Assembly (NCBI GenBank): GCA_026398595.1
Contig: JAPLSO010000015.1
Span: forward strand, 10,584 to 74,583
Direction of reading: 5' to 3'
Length of the DNA: 64,000 nt
Origin: Spirochaetota bacterium
GTDB lineage: Bacteria > Spirochaetota > Spirochaetia > Treponematales > Rectinemataceae
Made by a program: the position numbers and the translations under genes. Positions 9,198 to 17,416 of the stretch are shown piece by piece. Every line of letters starts with the position of its first letter. The first letter of the stretch is position 1. The notes beneath the pieces were generated by a model. That model made no database searches. It had not been told where the DNA came from and worked only from the letters and a program-made list of their open reading frames with translations.

Positions 9198-9890
9198 TCA
9201 TCCCTCCAGGTCAGTTCCCCGTTTCAACCTCTCCTTCTCCCTGATGTTCCTGATGAAATCCTCGGCGTATTTCCTCGCTATGTCCTTGCACCCGAGTCCG
9301 AAAGCCAAGGCGAGAGCGAGGGCAGCCGCGGCGCAGAGGAGGAGGAATATAGTGCTGACGATAGTCTGCCCCATGCCGAGCTGTTCCAGGGCCATCGTCG
9401 CCACGACGACGAAGCCTAGGGTCTTAAGCCCCTTCCCTATCACGACGGGATTGTGGATGGCCGCGTTCCTGGCGATGGTGATGAAAAAGTTCGAGAGAAA
9501 CGTGACCACCACGACGCCGATTATCACGATGATCCCCGCGGCCATTGTCCTGGGAAAGGCGGAGGCCATCCAGAGCGAGATGGATTCGGATGCGCCCGAA
9601 TCGAGCCTGGCGACGGTATTCGACAGGACGAGGATCATCAGGAACCAGTAGAGCAGTATCCCGAAGAGCCTGGACGGCGAATGGCTGACATTCCCCTTTT
9701 TGAGGAAGCCCGATATACCCGTCTTCTCGCAGATATAATCGAAGCGAAGAAGGGTGAGGATTCTGGGGGCCAGGAATCTGGCCAGCCTGGCGGCTATCCA
9801 TCCCAGGATGAAGATGAGGATGGCGCCCGCGATTGCCGGGAGAGAATCGAAGAATCCGCGTACCGATTCGATGATTTCCGAAAAGTCCAT
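9198..9890 (-). CDS. Small membrane protein of the MscS-related conserved-TM-helix family
   Basis: A 230-residue integral membrane protein with hydrophobic spans near residues 15-40, 78-95, 110-140 and 155-190. The segment AGAILIFILGWIAARLARFLAPRIL splits into the pattern of the conserved TM helix found repeated in MscS-type channel relatives. The long Ala/Leu/Gly-rich helix near 178-195, ending AFGLGCKDIARKYAEDF, resembles the pore-lining helix and following turn of MscS. The large cytoplasmic beta domain of MscS is absent. It starts 28 bases after the opine-dehydrogenase-like gene, so it may export or sense something linked to that cluster; this is inference. Confidence 0.7.
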   Translation of the reverse strand: MDFSEIIESVRGFFDSLPAIAGAILIFILGWIAARLARFLAPRILTLLRFDYICEKTGISGFLKKGNVSHSPSRLFGILLYWFLMILVLSNTVARLDSGASESISLWMASAFPRTMAAGIIVIIGVVVVTFLSNFFITIARNAAIHNPVVIGKGLKTLGFVVVATMALEQLGMGQTIVSTIFLLLCAAAALALALAFGLGCKDIARKYAEDFIRNIREKERLKRGTDLEG

Positions 9891-9918
9891 GTATCCTCCT
9901 CCGAGTGCCGAAGCGGCG

Positions 9919-11070
9919 CTAGGCGATCCCTTCGGTCACGAGCCTGTGTATCCGTTCCACGGACATCCCTTTTATGCCAAGAGTCTCGACCGTCCTGCCG
10001 CAGGCTCGGTAGTCGGTCGCGTTCATCATGCCTGCCAGGTCAATGATCATATCGATGGTAGGCGTCCCCACGCTCAGCATCTCCCCGATGGAGGACATGG
10101 GTACGAGACTCATGGGCACATCCTCCCATACATAGCGGTGATTGATCGTCGCGGGAGCCTTTATGCCCGCGTAGCCCGTCGTCGCCCTGATGGCTGAGCA
10201 GAGGTCCTCGCCCGGCGAATCGTAGGTGAGATAGAGCCATTCGCGGGCGGAGACTGTCCGTATCCCCAAAGCCCTGGCCACGGCCAGGCGTTCGTCGTCG
10301 ATCTTCTGCAGGACACGGGCGACGGAGGGCGAGATGCCCTGCAGGTAGTACTCAAAATCGCCCCCTGTCGATTCTATCCACCCGGCGTTGAGAAGAGTCA
10401 GGGCGGGATGGAAGACGGCGCCTATGTTCTCGAGGCTCGTAGCGAGCACGTTGGAGCCGGCCGTGAACTCTGGATAAGCCTGGTTCAGCACTCCCAGGAT
10501 GTCCGGGGTCAGGTAGGACGGAAGAGCGCTCACCGGCACTCCGTTCTTGATCCTGTAGATATGTCCGCGATGATGATCGATCATCCTCGAGGCGTAAATG
10601 AAGGTCTGGGCTTCAACGATAACGGGAAGGGTGGCCGCGCCCTCCCTAGAAAGGCATGCCCTGAATTCCAGGGCCCCTCCCGTCCTGCCAGGGTTCAGGA
10701 CGACCACCTGGCCATCCGCGAGGAAGGGCGCCATGGCGGAAGCCAGGGGATAATGAGCCGTCGAAGGTGTGACGATCATAATGACGTCGGCCCCTTCCAC
10801 GGCCGCCTGGATCGAGGAAGTCGCCAGCTTCACCGGACCGAAGCCCTCGATTTCCCCTTCGAGTTCGACTCCTTTATACCAGCGGACCGCGTTGAGATGC
10901 TCGTCCGTCCTGTTGTAAAGCCTCACCTCGAAGCCCATGAAGCCAAGGTGTCCCGCCATGGAGAGGCCGCCGTTGCCGGCGCCCATGACACACCATACAG
11001 CCTTCTTTTCCTTGGCGCGTACCTGCGAAAGCCTCTCGCCCACTTTTTTCCAGTCAGCGCGATCCGACAT
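9919..11070 (-). CDS. Octopine/nopaline dehydrogenase-family oxidoreductase
   Basis: A 383-residue NAD(P)-dependent enzyme. The Rossmann motif GAGNGGLSMAGHLG lies near residues 30-43. LNPGRTGGALEF near 125-136 and the C-terminal opine-dehydrogenase domain follow, with the His/Asp region near 225-320 (GAVFHPALTLLNAG, YAGIKAPATINHRY). Opine dehydrogenases reduce the imine between an amino acid and a 2-oxoacid; the real substrates here are unknown. It overlaps the B12-binding gene by 17 bases and so is translationally coupled. Together with the ATP-grasp gene the trio suggests a dedicated route for making or breaking an unusual amino-acid derivative. Confidence 0.85.
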   Translation of the reverse strand: MSDRADWKKVGERLSQVRAKEKKAVWCVMGAGNGGLSMAGHLGFMGFEVRLYNRTDEHLNAVRWYKGVELEGEIEGFGPVKLATSSIQAAVEGADVIMIVTPSTAHYPLASAMAPFLADGQVVVLNPGRTGGALEFRACLSREGAATLPVIVEAQTFIYASRMIDHHRGHIYRIKNGVPVSALPSYLTPDILGVLNQAYPEFTAGSNVLATSLENIGAVFHPALTLLNAGWIESTGGDFEYYLQGISPSVARVLQKIDDERLAVARALGIRTVSAREWLYLTYDSPGEDLCSAIRATTGYAGIKAPATINHRYVWEDVPMSLVPMSSIGEMLSVGTPTIDMIIDLAGMMNATDYRACGRTVETLGIKGMSVERIHRLVTEGIA

Positions 11071-12949
11071 CTTTACCTCCTTGCCTCGGGATCCTGGCGA
11101 GGCGACTGGCCATGGCCTCGATCCTCTCTTCGACCCTCAGAGGAGTTCCGTCCAACCTCACGGCGGCGACGCCGCCCGAGACTATCCTCGTCGGAATAGC
11201 TGCGGCCTTGAACTCATCCCTGCAGAACTCCAGCCAGGGCAGGGCGAACATTCCCGAGGCGAGCATGGCATAAAGCCCGAAGGGCGAGTACGTGTCGGGG
11301 ATCAGCAGTTCGGCCGCTTTGATTAGTTTCACCGCGTCACGGTACAGTGACTGCTCCCTAACCGAGATCTCGGGATTCCTCACCATTCCCTCCATGAATC
11401 CTTCTTTTTTCAGGCGCCGGTACTCAGACAGGGCCCAGCGCGTGAGACGTATGCTCTCCTCGATCACGGGCGGGTCGGCCAGCCTGGAAGCCTCACAGTA
11501 GCTCACCACGTGGATTACCTGCGGGCTGGAGGAATCCTCCGGTTCGATGTCGTCCATGAGAGCGGTGACAGCCGCCAGCTGAGCCTTGGCTTTCTCCAGG
11601 TCGGGGGAGAAATAGTCCAGCCCGCCGCGAGGCTGGAGATGGACCCTGAAATCCGGGCTTTCAAGGCTCCGGACGAGACAGAGGAGGACCCTTGTCTTGG
11701 CCAGGTCCTGGATTCCCCAGGTGTATTTCGGTGTATTGAGCATGGTCTGGAGGATCAGGTCGCGGATACCCAGACGCTTGGCGGCCACGGCGGCTACGTA
11801 GCCCGAAACGACATAGCTGAGATCGTCCGCGCCTCGGAAGGCGAAATGATGAGGCACATTGGGTTCGAGGGGCTTGCCTGTCGAGGCGATGTACCGGATC
11901 GTCTCGAAATGCTCCTTCAGGTTCGCAAGGACGTCGTTGGGACCGCGGCCGTCCAGCCTGCAGAACCACCAGAAAGAGAGGGCATGCCAGGCTATGTCGA
12001 TGGTCTTTTCGTACATCCTCGCCAGTTCGGGCACTTTCTTGGTCCCTGCATAGGCGCGCACGAAAAGGGGCCGGCAGGTCTGCCACAGAAAGGCGAACTC
12101 TTCCGCTGTCGCCAAAGGAACCCCTCCCCCGTTCAGCTTTCCCTCCCAATCCTCGCCGAAGTTGGACTGGGTGAGTTGGGATGTACCTATCGAGAGGATA
12201 TCGAGGAGGCCACCGGATGCGAGACTCCGTGCCCAGTCCCCAAAGAGCCTGACCGCTTCCTTCCTGTCGGCGAGATAGGGCCCCGCATGAGCCCTCATCA
12301 GGGGCGGCAGGCCCTTGGCTTTTCCATCGGCTATCCTGTCGGTCACCTTCTCTCCCCGCAGACCGAACCGCAGGCTAGATGAACGGTCCACCGGCTTCAC
12401 GGACAGGTATTCGCGCGACCGCACGAGACCTTCGCCGAATGAAAGCCGCGCCGAATCGTACTTTAAGCCCGGCGACAGCGATTGCGGGACGAGGTTCTCC
12501 GGAACGCCCAGTCTCTCGAGTGTTTCCTGGATCGTTTCATCGCCGCGGAAGACGCCCGCGAGTTCGGGGAATCTGCGCTCGGCCTCGTCACAGGCTTCAG
12601 GCAATCCCGCGAAAAAGACCGCCCTCACCTTCCCGCCCTGGATCCTTGTGAGCCTCTCCCTGGAAAGAAAATCCTTAAGGGTTCCGAAGATTCGGAGGGC
12701 ATCGGAGGGATCCAGCCTGTAACTGAATCCCAGGACGCTCAAGGACGAGTTGGCGATCCAGGCCTTAAGATTTGCCCCTCCTTCTCCCCTGGCCAGCGCC
12801 TCAAGATCGGCTCCGATACCTTCGTCGGCGATGAGGGTCCGGATGCCGCAATCGCCGAGCACCCTGGAGAAGGACAGAATGCCGAGGCTGTGGACGTCGG
12901 CGGGGGGGTGTATGAGTCCGAAGACATCCCGAGCTTCTATCCTGAACAC
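11054..12949 (-). CDS. Cobalamin-binding protein with mutase-like C-terminal region
   Basis: A 631-residue protein I cannot assign to a known enzyme. The N-terminal 120 residues look like a B12-binding Rossmann domain: D18-x-H20-x-x-G23 is the base-off/His-on motif, with S71-x-L73 and a Gly near 115 in the later positions. Residues about 200-470 form an alpha/beta region that reminds me of the TIM-barrel subunits of glutamate or methylaspartate-type mutases, but I cannot prove this. No radical-SAM cysteines are seen. It lies between an ATP-grasp ligase (18 bases upstream) and an opine-dehydrogenase-like gene (overlapping), so an amino-acid substrate is likely. Confidence 0.65.
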   Translation of the reverse strand: MFRIEARDVFGLIHPPADVHSLGILSFSRVLGDCGIRTLIADEGIGADLEALARGEGGANLKAWIANSSLSVLGFSYRLDPSDALRIFGTLKDFLSRERLTRIQGGKVRAVFFAGLPEACDEAERRFPELAGVFRGDETIQETLERLGVPENLVPQSLSPGLKYDSARLSFGEGLVRSREYLSVKPVDRSSSLRFGLRGEKVTDRIADGKAKGLPPLMRAHAGPYLADRKEAVRLFGDWARSLASGGLLDILSIGTSQLTQSNFGEDWEGKLNGGGVPLATAEEFAFLWQTCRPLFVRAYAGTKKVPELARMYEKTIDIAWHALSFWWFCRLDGRGPNDVLANLKEHFETIRYIASTGKPLEPNVPHHFAFRGADDLSYVVSGYVAAVAAKRLGIRDLILQTMLNTPKYTWGIQDLAKTRVLLCLVRSLESPDFRVHLQPRGGLDYFSPDLEKAKAQLAAVTALMDDIEPEDSSSPQVIHVVSYCEASRLADPPVIEESIRLTRWALSEYRRLKKEGFMEGMVRNPEISVREQSLYRDAVKLIKAAELLIPDTYSPFGLYAMLASGMFALPWLEFCRDEFKAAAIPTRIVSGGVAAVRLDGTPLRVEERIEAMASRLARIPRQGGKDVGSR

Positions 12950-12967
12950 GTTTCCTCCTTTATGTCT

Positions 12968-14092
12968 TCAGAGCCGCCGGTCGAGCCATTCCGGGATGAG
13001 GGAAGACAGCCCCTCGGGCAGAAAGGCATCGAAGCCGCCTTCCCTGCCGGCGCGGCGCCAAGCGGTCACGATGACAGCCGCCAGGTACTGCTCCTCCGAA
13101 AGTCCGGCCTCCGCCATGCAGGAGCCGAACCAAGGGTCGGGGATCATCGGCTGGCCGTTGACCTCGATGCCCCAGAGTTTTCGGTTCGCATGGATTATGT
13201 CGCAGCGCGAATAGTCCTGGACGCCTAGAGACGAAAAAATCCTAAAGGCGAGGGCCTCGGCTTCCTTTCTCAACCCCGAGTCGTCGATGGGCAGCGCGAC
13301 TGCCCTGCCTTCATCCTTGTCCCCGGTAGTGATGACTTTCGTGGATCCGCTGGAGTTGAGCCTAATCTCCACCGGCAGGCAGAGCATGCCCTTCCCGTTG
13401 CCGACACAGGCGCAGGTAATCTCACGGAAGTCCGGACAGTCTCCCAGATATTCTTCGATCAGCACCTGTCTAAAATCCGGGGCGAGTCTTCCTATGGCCA
13501 GCCGAAGCCCCTCCATATCCCGGACGACCGAATCTGGATTTATCCCCCTGGAATTTCCGCCGTCCGCTGGCTTAACGATGCAGGGAAATGGAGGGATGAG
13601 GGAACCATCAAGGAGTTCCGGATCGGATTGAGTCGAACAGCTGTAGAATGCCGGGGTACGTATGCCGTCCAGCATCCATCTTCGTTTCAAGGAAGGCTTC
13701 GAGAGGGCAAGATCCAGTACTATGGCCGGAGATCCCGCGAAAGGGACACCCCGGGATTCCAGCCAGGCGTGCACGTTCACAAAAGACGCCGGATTCGAAC
13801 CAGTATCGGGCAGATGATCGGGGGCGCAAAAGACAAGGTCGGGCATGTATTGCGCGACGAAAGCGGCAAGATCGCCGATGTTGGCGACGCATGCAAGGGA
13901 TGCATTAACGCCAGCGGAACGGAGCATTGCGTCGAATCGGTCGAGACGCGATGAGGCCTCGGGCAGAGCATAGACTATCGATATTCTTCGGGGTGTCGCT
14001 TTTCGGCGGACATCCAATTCCTTACACCTCCCATGATCATAAGTCTTCACCTTCAGTCTATCACAGCATCCCGTTTGTGCCTCGCTTTTCAT
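12968..14092 (-). CDS. D-Ala-D-Ala ligase-like ATP-grasp enzyme
   Basis: About 374 residues if the ATG at 14092 is used. A TTG at 14017 has a better ribosome site (GGGAGG nine bases before it) and gives a protein starting DVRRKATPRRISIVYA, so the true start may be there. The ATP-grasp fold is visible from KRRWMLDGIRTPAFY near 140, through IVKPADGGNSRG near 175 (the Lys and Gly-rich loop), to WGIEVNGQPMIPDPW near 317, where Glu and Asn bind Mg-ATP. Such enzymes join a carboxylate to an amine through an acyl phosphate. The context (B12 protein, opine dehydrogenase) argues against cell-wall D-Ala-D-Ala synthesis. First gene of its cluster. Confidence 0.8.
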   Translation of the reverse strand: MKSEAQTGCCDRLKVKTYDHGRCKELDVRRKATPRRISIVYALPEASSRLDRFDAMLRSAGVNASLACVANIGDLAAFVAQYMPDLVFCAPDHLPDTGSNPASFVNVHAWLESRGVPFAGSPAIVLDLALSKPSLKRRWMLDGIRTPAFYSCSTQSDPELLDGSLIPPFPCIVKPADGGNSRGINPDSVVRDMEGLRLAIGRLAPDFRQVLIEEYLGDCPDFREITCACVGNGKGMLCLPVEIRLNSSGSTKVITTGDKDEGRAVALPIDDSGLRKEAEALAFRIFSSLGVQDYSRCDIIHANRKLWGIEVNGQPMIPDPWFGSCMAEAGLSEEQYLAAVIVTAWRRAGREGGFDAFLPEGLSSLIPEWLDRRL

Positions 14093-14158
14093 AAAATTTC
14101 CTGAAAGTCATCCGGACCTGAAGGTCAGAGGCGCGGATCGCTTTACTGGCTCGGTCTT

Positions 14159-15094
14159 ATGTTATATCGTACTTATCATATGTTTTTAGTCGACAGGCCG
14201 GATGGTAAAAAAGTGCGGGGGCGACAGGCCCTGAACGCTGTCATGCCCTACATGATGCCAGGGCGGAACCAGTCCGCCGTGTATTACGAAAAGGACATCG
14301 ATCTCGAGAATGCCCTGCGCCACGTACGGGCCAAGAACCTATCGGCCGGGGAAGACGCCTCCGAAGGCGGATCTGAGGATCGATATTCCCTCTTTGGCCT
14401 CGTCCTCGCCGCAGCCGTGCGTACGATAGCCCTAAAGCCCCAGCTCAACCGTTTCATCCACGGACACGCCCTCTACCAGCGCGACCGGATCGTCATATCC
14501 TTCATCGTCAAGCAGAAGCTCACCGAGGAAGCGCCTGAGGGTAGCGCCAAGATATTCTTCGAACCCGGGGACGACCTCGAGATCGTGTCCCGGAAGGTGA
14601 ACGAAGCCATAGCCTACGTGAGGCTCATGGGCGAAGGCGGCGAGGGCGAGCGGATTGCCAAGACAGCCCATGCGATCCCCGGGGCAAAGGCCCTCATCAT
14701 AGGAGCCTATAGGCTCCTGGACAGGCTCAACCTCGCTCCCTGGGCGCTCATAAAGACGGATCCCCTGTACGCGACGGCATATTTCGCCAATCTGGGAAGC
14801 CTCGGGCTGGACACGCCTTACCATCACCTCTACGAGTGGGGAAACGCGAGTCTCTTCATGGTGATGGGAAAATTGCAGCAGGCCGACGGCCGCCAGGGTC
14901 GTTTCGGCCCCGGACATCACTTCGTCAATTTCAAGGTAACGCTGGACGAGCGGATAGCCGACGGCCTGTATTTCGCCCGATCCGCCTCGATTTTTTCACG
15001 CCTCATCGCCCGGCCGGAACTCCTCGAAGCGGACCTTGAGGAAGCGCGGATTCAGATCATGGGTGAAGCTGAAAACAAGGAAGGCAGAAACTAG
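14159..15094 (+). CDS. Orphan 2-oxoacid dehydrogenase E2-like acyltransferase domain protein
   Basis: A 311-residue protein consisting only of the CAT-superfamily catalytic domain of E2 acyltransferases; there is no lipoyl or E3-binding domain. The core pattern is visible from MPYMMPGRNQSAVYYEKDID through ALKPQLNRFIHG to TLDERIADGLYFA near 285. In canonical E2 enzymes that last motif is DHRxxDG with a catalytic His; here Glu replaces the His, which I recall as usual in this stand-alone family. No E1 or E3 genes lie nearby, so it is not part of a classical complex and its acyl acceptor is unknown. It ends overlapping the convergent FmdB gene by four bases. Confidence 0.75.
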   Translation: MLYRTYHMFLVDRPDGKKVRGRQALNAVMPYMMPGRNQSAVYYEKDIDLENALRHVRAKNLSAGEDASEGGSEDRYSLFGLVLAAAVRTIALKPQLNRFIHGHALYQRDRIVISFIVKQKLTEEAPEGSAKIFFEPGDDLEIVSRKVNEAIAYVRLMGEGGEGERIAKTAHAIPGAKALIIGAYRLLDRLNLAPWALIKTDPLYATAYFANLGSLGLDTPYHHLYEWGNASLFMVMGKLQQADGRQGRFGPGHHFVNFKVTLDERIADGLYFARSASIFSRLIARPELLEADLEEARIQIMGEAENKEGRN

Positions 15095-15408
15095 GCGCTC
15101 TCTTTCTTCGCGGCCGGAGCTGACGCCGGGCTTTCCGGGACAGCCGCTGGCAGGCTTTCCGAAGCTTCGGCCTTGGCTTCCTCGCCGCGGCGTGTCTTGG
15201 ACTTCGAAAGGGAGGCAGCGGCCGAGGTCTTCTTCGAATCGGTGATGTAGAAGCCTGAGCCCTTGAATATAACGCCCATCCCGCCGCCGATCACCCGCCG
15301 CACGCTTCCGCCACAGGCAGGACAGACCCTTATGGGATCATCGGACATGGATTGGAACTTCTCGAACCTGTGCTGACAGGAACGACACTCGTATTCATAG
15401 GTCGGCAT
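15091..15408 (-). CDS. FmdB-family zinc-ribbon protein
   Basis: A 105-residue protein starting MPTYEYECRSCQHRFEKFQS, the standard FmdB start, with GAGGT eight bases before the ATG. A single zinc ribbon uses two CxxC pairs (CRSC and CPAC) within the first 40 residues, followed by the family's Gly-rich IGGGMGVIFKGSGFY. After residue 60 the chain turns into a low-complexity Ala/Ser/Lys/Glu/Pro tail, probably disordered. The family was named for a possible regulator of formamidase genes, but most members have no known role. A promoter-like pair lies upstream. Confidence 0.88.
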   Translation of the reverse strand: MPTYEYECRSCQHRFEKFQSMSDDPIRVCPACGGSVRRVIGGGMGVIFKGSGFYITDSKKTSAAASLSKSKTRRGEEAKAEASESLPAAVPESPASAPAAKKESA

Positions 15409-15435
15409 GACGCAATACCTCGATTCCACAGAGAG

Positions 15436-15463
15436 AGGATAAGGTGATTTTCATACAATGTAA
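15436..15463 (-). promoter_or_regulatory. Probable promoter of the FmdB-family gene
   Basis: On the minus strand TTACAT (15458-15463), 16 bases, then TATCCT (15436-15441), about 28 bases before the start at 15408. Both hexamers are moderate matches. Confidence 0.4.
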
Positions 15464-15532
15464 CCGTATGGTCGAAAAAGGTAAAGTGGAGGGGGAGGCC
15501 GCTCGGAGGCCGTTTCCCCTTTCCCGCCTGTC

Positions 15533-16768
15533 TCAGCGGCCCAGGACTCCCAGCTTCCTGCCCACCTTCTCGAAGGCCCGGACGGCGCGCTCGATCTGTT
15601 CGGGGCTATGGGCGGCCGACAGCTGCACTCGGATCCGCGCCTTCCCCTTCGGGACGACGGGGAAGGAGAAGCCGACCACGTAGATGCCCTCGGCGAGGAG
15701 GGCGTCGGCCATGTCATGGGCGAGTTTCTCGTCGTAGAGCATGACGGGGCAGATGGGGTGGACGCCGGGCCGCAGATCGAAACCCGCCACGACCATCAGC
15801 TTCCTGAAGAGGGCCGCGTTCGACTCGAGCCTGTCTTTAAGCTCGGTCGAGGACTTAAGGAGTTCGAGGGCGGCGAGGGTTCCGCCCACGATGGAAGGGG
15901 CGAGGCTGTTGGAGAAGAGGTAGGGCCTTGCCTTCTGACGCAGGTACTCGACGACCTCGGCCTTGGAGGCTATCACCCCGCCCGAGGCGCCGCCCAGGGC
16001 CTTTCCGAAGGTCGTGGTGATGATGTCCACCCTCCCGCCTACCCCGCAGTGCTCCCAGGTCCCCCTCCCCCGTTTGCCCATGAAGCCCGTGGCGTGGGAG
16101 TCGTCGACCATGACGAGGGCGTCGTATTTCTCAGCGAGGTCGCAGATCTCGGGAAGGCGGGCGATGTCCCCATCCATGGAGAAGACCCCATCCGTGGCTA
16201 TCATCCGTATCCGGGCGCCGAAAGACTCCTTGAGACAGCGTTCGAGGCCCTTAGCCGTCCTGTCCGTGTCGGGGTCGACTTCCTCGATATCCCGCATATC
16301 GGCGTGCTTGAAGACCCAGCGTTTGGCCTTGCAGAGCCGCACGCCGTCGATGATCGACGCGTGGTTGAGGCTGTCCGTGATGATGGCGCAGTCCTCGTCG
16401 AGGAGGGGCTCGAAGACGGCTCCGTTGGCATCGAAGCAGGAGGAGAAAAGGATGGCGTCCTCCATTCCCAGGAACTCGGCGGCCTTTTTCTCCAGGAGTT
16501 TATGCGGGCTTTGGGTGCCGCAGATGAAGCGTACCGAGGCGAGTCCATACCCCCAGTCCTCGAGGGCCTTGGCCGCCGCCGACTTCAGTAAGGGGCTGTC
16601 GGCCAAGCCGAGGTAGTTGTTGGCGCAGAAGTTGAGAACCTCGGACCCTCCCTCGACCGTGATAGCCGCGGACTGGGGTGTCGCTATGACGCGCTCGTCC
16701 TTATAGAGGCCCTCGGCCTTGATGGCCGCCAGCTTGCCGCTCAGTTCGGATTGGATCCCGGAATACAT
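15533..16768 (-). CDS. kbl: Glycine C-acetyltransferase (2-amino-3-ketobutyrate CoA ligase)
   Basis: A PLP enzyme that converts 2-amino-3-ketobutyrate and CoA to glycine and acetyl-CoA. The 411-residue chain aligns along its full length with Kbl: [15 protein letters not shown] near 45-59, [10 protein letters not shown] near 81-90, [14 protein letters not shown] near 216-229 (PLP-contacting Asp and His) and [14 protein letters not shown] with the PLP lysine at 256. No threonine dehydrogenase is adjacent, so threonine breakdown would need a distant tdh; relatives such as 8-amino-7-oxononanoate synthase are less likely given the close match. GGAGGGAG lies just before the start. It is the last gene of a minus-strand run that begins near 18.6 kb. 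Confidence 0.94.
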   Translation of the reverse strand: MYSGIQSELSGKLAAIKAEGLYKDERVIATPQSAAITVEGGSEVLNFCANNYLGLADSPLLKSAAAKALEDWGYGLASVRFICGTQSPHKLLEKKAAEFLGMEDAILFSSCFDANGAVFEPLLDEDCAIITDSLNHASIIDGVRLCKAKRWVFKHADMRDIEEVDPDTDRTAKGLERCLKESFGARIRMIATDGVFSMDGDIARLPEICDLAEKYDALVMVDDSHATGFMGKRGRGTWEHCGVGGRVDIITTTFGKALGGASGGVIASKAEVVEYLRQKARPYLFSNSLAPSIVGGTLAALELLKSSTELKDRLESNAALFRKLMVVAGFDLRPGVHPICPVMLYDEKLAHDMADALLAEGIYVVGFSFPVVPKGKARIRVQLSAAHSPEQIERAVRAFEKVGRKLGVLGR

Positions 16769-16811
16769 GGTTTTCTCCCTCCGATCCAGGTAGTGGACTT
16801 AGGCTTTTTGC

Positions 16812-17375
16812 CTAAACCTTCGGCTTAGCCCTGAAGAATCCCAGGAAACTCCCCACGATGCCCCCCGCTATATGGGCGAACTGGGAGATGTTGTCCTGCT
16901 TGGCGAGGGCGTCCCAGACCTGGCCGCCGAGATAGACGACCATGACGAGGATGAAGGTGAGGGGTATCTCGCCTTTATTGAAATTGGTGATGGATGCCAG
17001 GATGATCATCATAAAGACAATCCCCGAGGCGCCTAAAAGCATTGAGCCCGGGAAAAACAGGACATTGAGAAGGCCTGTCGTCACCGCGGTAATAAAAATC
17101 GAAAGTACCAGAAAGCCTGAGCCGTAAGCCGCCTCGAGGATGGGACCGAGGATGAGGATCATGGTGAAATTGCCCATGTAGTGGGTCACGTTGGCGTGTC
17201 CGAACACGTAGGTGATAAGCTTCACGTAGTCGCCGAAGTTGTTGGATTGGAATGGCGCCGGTGTGGAGAACCACTGGGATGTCAGGTTGGGCAGGATGGT
17301 GCTGGTGAGAAGAAGGACGGCGGCCGAGACAAAGGTGAAGGTGAGGGTCACCGGCGCGTTGTAGCGGAGCTTCAT
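16812..17375 (-). CDS. Rhomboid-family intramembrane serine protease
   Basis: A 187-residue membrane protein with about six hydrophobic segments. The catalytic pair is present: Ser117 in LLGASGIVF and His168 in FAHIAGG, with the supporting THYMGNF (His65, Asn69) in the second segment. Rhomboids cleave transmembrane helices within the membrane; substrates here are unknown. The start at 17375 follows a good GGAGG seven bases upstream. It lies 41 bases after xth and 43 before kbl on the same strand. The stop is followed by short palindromic GGCT-type repeats (16799-16830) that could end the transcript weakly. A second rhomboid is at 58.3 kb. Confidence 0.9.
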   Translation of the reverse strand: MKLRYNAPVTLTFTFVSAAVLLLTSTILPNLTSQWFSTPAPFQSNNFGDYVKLITYVFGHANVTHYMGNFTMILILGPILEAAYGSGFLVLSIFITAVTTGLLNVLFFPGSMLLGASGIVFMMIILASITNFNKGEIPLTFILVMVVYLGGQVWDALAKQDNISQFAHIAGGIVGSFLGFFRAKPKV

Positions 17376-17416
17376 AGAAAACCTCCAAAAAGGCTGGCCT
17401 TGTCCGGCCGCGATGC

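Noticed and set aside
13795-13815. GATTCGAACC, resembling a tRNA T-arm
   Set aside because: It lies inside the ATP-grasp coding sequence and no acceptor stem or anticodon arm surrounds it.
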